Origin: JBBDRW01 sp040905265
GTDB lineage: Bacteria; Bacteroidota; Rhodothermia; Balneolales; Balneolaceae
Direction of reading: 5' to 3'
DNA length: 43,004 nt
Assembly (NCBI GenBank): GCA_040905265.1
Contig: JBBDRW010000067.1
Coordinates: 1-43,004, forward strand
Shown here: in pieces, positions 38,915 through 43,004 of the stretch
Position numbering within the stretch: position 1 is the first letter of the stretch
Layout of the letters: every line of letters starts with the position of its first letter
Notes under the pieces: model-generated
What the model was told of the DNA's origin: nothing
Databases searched by the model: none
Seen by the model: the letters and a program-made list of their open reading frames with translations, nothing else
Made by a program: the position numbers and the translations under genes

Positions 38915-39523
38915 CTATACTCGATCCTTTCCCCTGAACCGCTTTTCCAGATACTTCACGATATATTTTCCGAAAACATCAAACTCCAGGTTGACAGCAT
39001 CTCCCGCCTTCCTGCTCTCAAGATTGGTATTCTCCCAGGTATAGGGTATGATCGCTACGGTAAAGCGGCTGTCGGATTCGTCTGCTACTGTGAGGCTGAT
39101 CCCGTCCACCGTAATACTTCCGCGGCCGACGATATAGCTGTCAAACCGTTCGGGACAGGAGATCGTCAAAAGCCGGTCGCTGCCGTCCATCTTCATCGAT
39201 TCTATCACACCCGTTGTATCCACATGGCCCTGCACGATATGGCCGTCAATCGCCTTCTCCAGGGTGAGGGCACGCTCCAGGTTGACAGGATCTCCGGCAT
39301 TGAGGCTGCCGAGTGTACTCTTGCGTAACGTCTCCTCAACACACTGAACCAGAAAATCGGAATTGCTCTTATCCACAACAGTCAGGCAGACTCCGTTCAC
39401 CGAAATGCTCTCGTCCACCCTGGTTTGGCCGGCAAAAGATGCTTTGATATGAACCTCTTGCCCTCCCCGTACCGGCTGGATTTTCTTCACCTCACCAACC
39501 TCTGATATGATTCCGGTAAACAT
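38915..39523 (-). CDS. ribE: Riboflavin synthase alpha chain
   Basis: From ATG 39523 the protein is 202 residues, made of two lumazine-binding repeats. It has 'MFTGIISEVGEV' at the N-terminus, 'ISVNGVCLTVV' in the first repeat and 'ITVDGISLTVAD' in the second, with 'GHIVQGHVDTTG' between. It dismutates two 6,7-dimethyl-8-ribityllumazine molecules into riboflavin. GGAG six bases before ATG 39523 is a good ribosome-binding site. A start at 39577 lies inside the 39545-39584 palindrome and was rejected. It follows ribD, with only the palindrome between. Confidence 0.97.
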   Translation of the reverse strand: MFTGIISEVGEVKKIQPVRGGQEVHIKASFAGQTRVDESISVNGVCLTVVDKSNSDFLVQCVEETLRKSTLGSLNAGDPVNLERALTLEKAIDGHIVQGHVDTTGVIESMKMDGSDRLLTISCPERFDSYIVGRGSITVDGISLTVADESDSRFTVAIIPYTWENTNLESRKAGDAVNLEFDVFGKYIVKYLEKRFRGKDRV

Positions 39524-39544
39524 AGCTACTCCGATTGATTGTTT

Positions 39545-39584
39545 GGAGGCTTTGAATCCGCCGGCTGGCGGATTCAAAGCCTCC
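39545..39584 (-). repeat. Perfect 40-base palindrome between ribD and ribE (family C)
   Basis: GGAGGCTTTGAATCCGCC pairs exactly with GGCGGATTCAAAGCCTCC around a 4-base centre. It lies 67 bases after the ribD stop and 21 bases before ribE. Its outer ten bases equal or nearly equal those of the family C copy at 20496-20553. No T-run follows on the minus strand. Confidence 0.8.
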
Positions 39585-39651
39585 TTCTATTCTGGAATTT
39601 GAAATCCGCATGCTGCGGCAACCTGAAAAGTCATATATATATAACGTACTG

Positions 39652-40779
39652 CTACAGCCAGGCGCTCAGCAACATATCTTCTCCTGCCCGGGTCCATTCG
39701 ACCGCGGAAGGTTTCAAAATCTCCTCCATTCGGTCGATCCCGAGACCGACAACAGACCGGGTTCCGCCACCCAGGAGCTTCGGGGCAATAAACAGCTCCA
39801 GTTTATCGACAACTCCGGCCCGAAGCATTGCTGTGGAGAGAGACTGCCCTCCTTCCGTCAACACAGAGGTTATACCTTCTCTGCCGAGGGCATGGATCGC
39901 CTCCTTCAAGTCTGTATGCCCTTCAAATTCCGGGACCGAGAGTACCTTCCCTCGAAAATAGTTCTGCTGCATCATTTTCAGCATCGGATCCAGATCCTTC
40001 TCCGCTTTCTCACGGTTGTGAGTAATAACGATCGTCTTCTCCTCGTATTGATCGGAGAAGAGGAGGAGATCTTCTGGCAGAGAATAGGGGCCGTCAATCA
40101 CAATCCGAAGGGGTTGCCGTCCTTCCACATGACGAACCGTCAGTGCCGGATTATCCAGGCTGGCCGTGTTTCTTCCAATCATTACAGCATCATACCGGCT
40201 TCGCCACTGATGTACCAGCGTCCTGGCATCGATTCCCGTAATCCATCTTGAACCGCCGTCCGGTGCTGCAATATAACCATCAGCCGTCTGGGCAATTTTA
40301 AGGGTAACGAACGGCCGGCCGGTCTCCTGAAAGTGAAAAAAAAACTCGTTGAGCCGGCGAGCCTCACTGTCGAGCAGCCCGGTATCCACCCGGATTCCCT
40401 TGTTTCGCAGCCACTCGATTCCCTGTCCGTTAACATCGGGGTTGGGATCCACACTCGCAACAACGACCCGTTTCAGAGGAAGGTCTCCGAGCATCCGGCA
40501 GCAGGGCGGGGTTTTCCCATGGTGTGCACAAGGCTCCAGAGTTACATAGAGAGTGGCACCGGCAAGCAGTGATGGATCCTGAACCGACTCGACAGCGTTG
40601 ACTTCCGCATGTGGTTTCCCAAATCGCTCATGGAACCCCTCTCCGATCACATCTCCCGATTCAGATACAATGACACAGCCGACCATCGGATTGGGCGACG
40701 TATACCCCTCACCCTTTCCTGCAAGGCTTAACGCCCGCTGCATCCAAATTCTGTCATCCTCTGTAAACTGAGAACTCAA
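39652..40779 (-). CDS. ribD: Bifunctional riboflavin biosynthesis protein RibD (deaminase/reductase)
   Basis: The 375-residue protein has an N-terminal deaminase domain with zinc ligands in 'HAEVNAVE' (H57, catalytic E59) and 'PCAHHGKTPPCCRM' (C84, C93), plus 'TSPNPMVGCVIV'. A C-terminal reductase domain has 'RYDAVMIGRNTASLDNPALT' and 'TEGGQSLSTAML'. It catalyses two successive steps on the pyrimidine intermediate of riboflavin synthesis. The start is TTG 40779, which overlaps the preceding ppiD-like stop (TTGA). No FMN riboswitch was recognised upstream. ribE follows after the palindrome. Confidence 0.95.
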   Translation of the reverse strand: MSSQFTEDDRIWMQRALSLAGKGEGYTSPNPMVGCVIVSESGDVIGEGFHERFGKPHAEVNAVESVQDPSLLAGATLYVTLEPCAHHGKTPPCCRMLGDLPLKRVVVASVDPNPDVNGQGIEWLRNKGIRVDTGLLDSEARRLNEFFFHFQETGRPFVTLKIAQTADGYIAAPDGGSRWITGIDARTLVHQWRSRYDAVMIGRNTASLDNPALTVRHVEGRQPLRIVIDGPYSLPEDLLLFSDQYEEKTIVITHNREKAEKDLDPMLKMMQQNYFRGKVLSVPEFEGHTDLKEAIHALGREGITSVLTEGGQSLSTAMLRAGVVDKLELFIAPKLLGGGTRSVVGLGIDRMEEILKPSAVEWTRAGEDMLLSAWL

Positions 40780-42551
40780 CGCCCCAGGAGTATGCTCCGG
40801 TTATCACGAATCGTCGCCTCTTCTTTCAGCCTCTCCAGCCAGGTCGACGTATACATTCCAAATTTCTCTTGCTCGAGCTCCTCACGAATCTGCCGGCGCT
40901 CTTCTGAACTCATAGTAGCGGGATCAGCCAGGTCGAGATTTTCAACCCGAAGAACAAAGACAGCCTGATCACCTTCCAGGATTCCGGACTCACTGCCCTC
41001 TTCAAGAGTGAACATGGAACCGATGATCTCCGGTTCCCGGCCAGCGTTCGCCAGCGTATTGCTGCCCATCCGTACACTGGTTGCACTCTGAACCTCCCTG
41101 CCGGCAGCTTCCGCCAGTGCCCCCAGCCCCTGGTTGTCGGACATCAGACTGGAAACCTGCTGAACCATCATCTCTTTCCGCTTCTGATCCCGCACAGCAG
41201 ATTCAATCTGGGGCCTCACATCTTCAAACGGGCGGGGCCCGGCAGCCACTGTCTCACGCAGCTGAACGACAACAAACTGATCAGCAAGCTCAATCGCTTC
41301 GGAGATTCCATTCCTGCTCATCTGTTCAAGTTCACGTACCACCGCAGCTGCATTTCCAAGGCCCGGAATAACCGGAGAACCTTTCGTTGCGGTAGCTTGT
41401 CGGATTTCGAAGCCCTGATTCTCCGCTTCCGCTTCAAACCCGTCTGAATTCGCAAAATAGACAAACTCTTCCGCTTCATCCGCAAGCCGGTCGACCGTAG
41501 CGATCGGGTCGGCAATCACCCGAAACGAGAGGAGTGCAAACTTGATCTGATCCCCGTCCTGCTCCACCTTCTTAATCACATGCGGCTGGCCGTTCACCAT
41601 AAAGGCATCACTCACTTCACCCACTTCCAGATCGGTCACAACCTGGTACTCTTCCCGGATATCCTCGATCGCTGTGAAGGTATCCTGAAATGGGATGGAA
41701 GAATCGACTCTCTGCAGAAAGGCGGCGTGATCCTCTGCATCTTCAAATTGAGGTATCAGCTCCTCAACATCCTGGACCGTGCGCAGCGTATCCTCAGCAG
41801 TCGGGGTTTTGTCGAAAGAGATATAGCTGAACTGCCAGGTCTGATCTCTGAAAAACTGCTGCTCGTTCTGGTCATAGTAGGTGCGAAGTTCCTCGTCCGT
41901 GACAGTCAGCTCATCATCGGAAATTTCGCCATACGGAAACCGTACAAACGAGACATCCGCAAAACTGTTCTGGTTTCTGTACTCCTGGTCAATGTCGGAC
42001 GAACTGATCCGAAGTCCGCTCAAGATAAAGTTGGACATCTTCTGCTGCCGCCGGTTTTGCCGGAGCTGCTGCTCGATCACCATCCAGACTTCACGATTCT
42101 CGGGAGCTTCAATAGCAGCACGAAGTGCTATCTGGTCGATATTCCCACTCTCATCCTGAAATTGCTGGCGTATAAACGGATCCGGGTTATCTCCGGTGAC
42201 CATAGAGATCAGCTCCTCGTCCGAAACAGAGATGCCCAGCCGGTCCATCTCCTGCGACATCAGCCGCTCGGCAATCAGGTCTTCCCACGCCTGCTCTTCA
42301 AAATTGGCTCTCATATCCGCCGGAATCGGTGCATTTGTCTGTTGGTTATACTGATCCGTATAGTAACTCACCCGGCTGTTAAACTCATCCAGTCCGATCC
42401 GGTCTCCGTTCACAGACCCGAGATATTGTGGTCCCACCGCCATTGCATCAAATACCTGTGTATCCTGCAGTACCCATAAAATTCCGAATGAGAAGATCAA
42501 CACCCATAAAATTATGGGAGTACTGTTTCTCATTTTCTCCATTGTACCCAT
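40776..42551 (-). CDS. PpiD-like periplasmic peptidyl-prolyl isomerase/foldase
   Basis: The 591-residue protein has one N-terminal membrane anchor ('PIILWVLIFSFGILWVL', about 13-29). A SurA_N/PpiD-type chaperone region follows, with 'GSVNGDRIGLDEFNSRVS' and 'LIAERLMSQEMDRLGISVSDEEL'. One or two parvulin-like regions come next ('DLEVGEVSDAFMVNGQPHVIKKVE', 'ELADQFVVVQLRETV'). Family members are anchored foldases that help outer-membrane and secreted proteins fold; in many PpiDs the parvulin domain is inactive, and catalysis is not asserted here. The start may also be MEKMRN, three codons in. Its stop overlaps the ribD start. Confidence 0.88.
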   Translation of the reverse strand: MGTMEKMRNSTPIILWVLIFSFGILWVLQDTQVFDAMAVGPQYLGSVNGDRIGLDEFNSRVSYYTDQYNQQTNAPIPADMRANFEEQAWEDLIAERLMSQEMDRLGISVSDEELISMVTGDNPDPFIRQQFQDESGNIDQIALRAAIEAPENREVWMVIEQQLRQNRRQQKMSNFILSGLRISSSDIDQEYRNQNSFADVSFVRFPYGEISDDELTVTDEELRTYYDQNEQQFFRDQTWQFSYISFDKTPTAEDTLRTVQDVEELIPQFEDAEDHAAFLQRVDSSIPFQDTFTAIEDIREEYQVVTDLEVGEVSDAFMVNGQPHVIKKVEQDGDQIKFALLSFRVIADPIATVDRLADEAEEFVYFANSDGFEAEAENQGFEIRQATATKGSPVIPGLGNAAAVVRELEQMSRNGISEAIELADQFVVVQLRETVAAGPRPFEDVRPQIESAVRDQKRKEMMVQQVSSLMSDNQGLGALAEAAGREVQSATSVRMGSNTLANAGREPEIIGSMFTLEEGSESGILEGDQAVFVLRVENLDLADPATMSSEERRQIREELEQEKFGMYTSTWLERLKEEATIRDNRSILLGR

Positions 42552-43004
42552 AGGAAAACCTCTGACTTAAATCTCTAAAATTAATGGTTCAGGCAGCCAG
42601 ACTTCATACATCTGTAATTCAAGTCCGAAACTCCATTCATTCTGTTGAACTGTTACGAGAACGGGCGAAAAGGGCCTCTTCGGCTCCACAATCCGGCACC
42701 CCTTCGTTGCAACTGCTCGCCAAACCATAAAATATACGGGAAGACACTGCGAAGAGCAACGGATTCAGACGTGTACAACGAAAGTAACCCACACTTTATG
42801 ACAGGACACACGTGTACCGTCACCCATGCGATACGGGAGTTGTTAACGGTACACTGGTGTCGTGTCAACCATATGTTGTGCAGTAAGTTGCAGGGATTTT
42901 TTCTTCTGGCAATGCAAAAAATATGTGCATAGCCATAGCTACGTGTATCTTTTTTTAAGCAGCCAGAAGTAAAAAGACCAAGACTTGGCTGCGCATAAAT
43001 ATGG
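42552..43004. other. Repeat-rich non-coding end of the window
   Basis: These 453 bases hold no supported gene; the short open frames across it have no family similarity and run through repeats. Two family A structures lie at 42812-42872, and a near-perfect 14-base inverted repeat (TTTTTTCTTCTGGC at 42897-42910 with GCCAGAAGTAAAAA at 42962-42975) brackets an AT-rich region. CCAAG-A-CTTGG near 42978 is a further short palindrome. The upstream promoter of the ppiD-like gene should be in the first part. Confidence 0.6.
42812..42872. repeat. Dispersed repeat family A, tandem arrangement at the window end
   Basis: GTGTACCGT at 42812-42820 pairs exactly with ACGGTACAC at 42846-42854; the centre contains CCCATGCGATACGGGA, as in the copy at 13477. 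Immediately after, GTGTCGTGTCAACCAT at 42857-42872 is a second core identical to the copy at 4638. Two family A units therefore sit side by side. Confidence 0.7.

Noticed and set aside
39524..39651. An FMN riboswitch before ribE
   Set aside because: The spacer is only 128 bases, and the perfect palindrome explains its structure; no RFN-element segments were recognised.
42645..42932. Short open frames in the last 450 bases
   Set aside because: They run through dispersed repeats and lack a ribosome-binding site or any family similarity.
4434..43004. Insertion sequence or phage origin for the dispersed repeats
   Set aside because: No transposase, integrase or target-site duplication was found; the elements are short and non-coding. 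A MITE mobilised from elsewhere cannot be excluded.
1..43004. CRISPR array
   Set aside because: No run of regularly spaced identical repeats is present; the dispersed elements are kilobases apart.

Overview
The window is 43 kb of ordinary-density bacterial chromosome, about 40 protein genes on both strands and two tRNA genes, with no rRNA, CRISPR array, transposase or phage gene. The best taxonomic guess is the Balneolota/Rhodothermota side of the Bacteroidota-like (FCB) bacteria. The reasons are a secreted protein ending in a type IX secretion (T9SS) sorting domain with an 'SQNYPNPF' start, a PorX-type response regulator (receiver plus PglZ domain), a Bacteroidota-style LptD, and acidic proteins that suit a halophile. 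This placement is inference from gene content, not a phylogeny.

Layout. 1-905: the end of a SCO1 copper chaperone and a PCuAC lipoprotein, both for cytochrome oxidase CuA assembly. 924-4433 (minus): clpX, clpP, trigger factor and tRNA-Leu(TAG), a protein quality-control block. 4731-9518: cutA, then an HtrA-like protease and nrnA on the minus strand, divergent from thiN and a sodium:solute symporter. 9515-12544 (minus): a small beta-rich protein, tsaE, porX and a ComEA-like helix-hairpin-helix protein. 12629-20393: an alpha/beta hydrolase, trhO, a T9SS-exported metalloprotease, hemW, a gamma-carbonic-anhydrase-like protein, a membrane-anchored DsbA-like oxidase and a cysteine desulfurase. 20634-24991 (plus): nadC, nadA, a short-chain dehydrogenase and a class-3-like aldehyde dehydrogenase. 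25025-31711: a single-domain response regulator divergent from a five-gene catabolic cluster (FAD oxidase, Fe-S protein, creatininase-family hydrolase, sugar isomerase-like TIM barrel, Tm-1/UPF0261 protein). 31782-34245 (minus): flippase, aroQ and a HIT protein. 34455-38845 (plus): tRNA-Lys(TTT), ftsB/divIC, a ROK kinase and lptD. 38915-42551 (minus): ppiD-like foldase, ribD and ribE. 42552-43004: non-coding and repeat-rich.

Two things stand out. First, the cluster at 25.7-31.7 kb looks like a dedicated oxidation/hydrolysis/isomerisation pathway for an unidentified, probably polyhydroxylated or carboxylated, substrate. Its Fe-S subunit keeps two ferredoxin-type cysteine sets but has lost nearly all of the cysteines expected in its CCG-type domain. 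Second, the intergenic spaces hold at least three dispersed, inverted-repeat-bearing families (called A, B and C here). Family A copies often begin within about ten bases of a stop codon, and family C includes a perfect 18-bp-stem palindrome between ribD and ribE. Several upstream start codons fall inside these repeats, so the shorter starts were chosen for cutA, trhO, the SDR and ribE.
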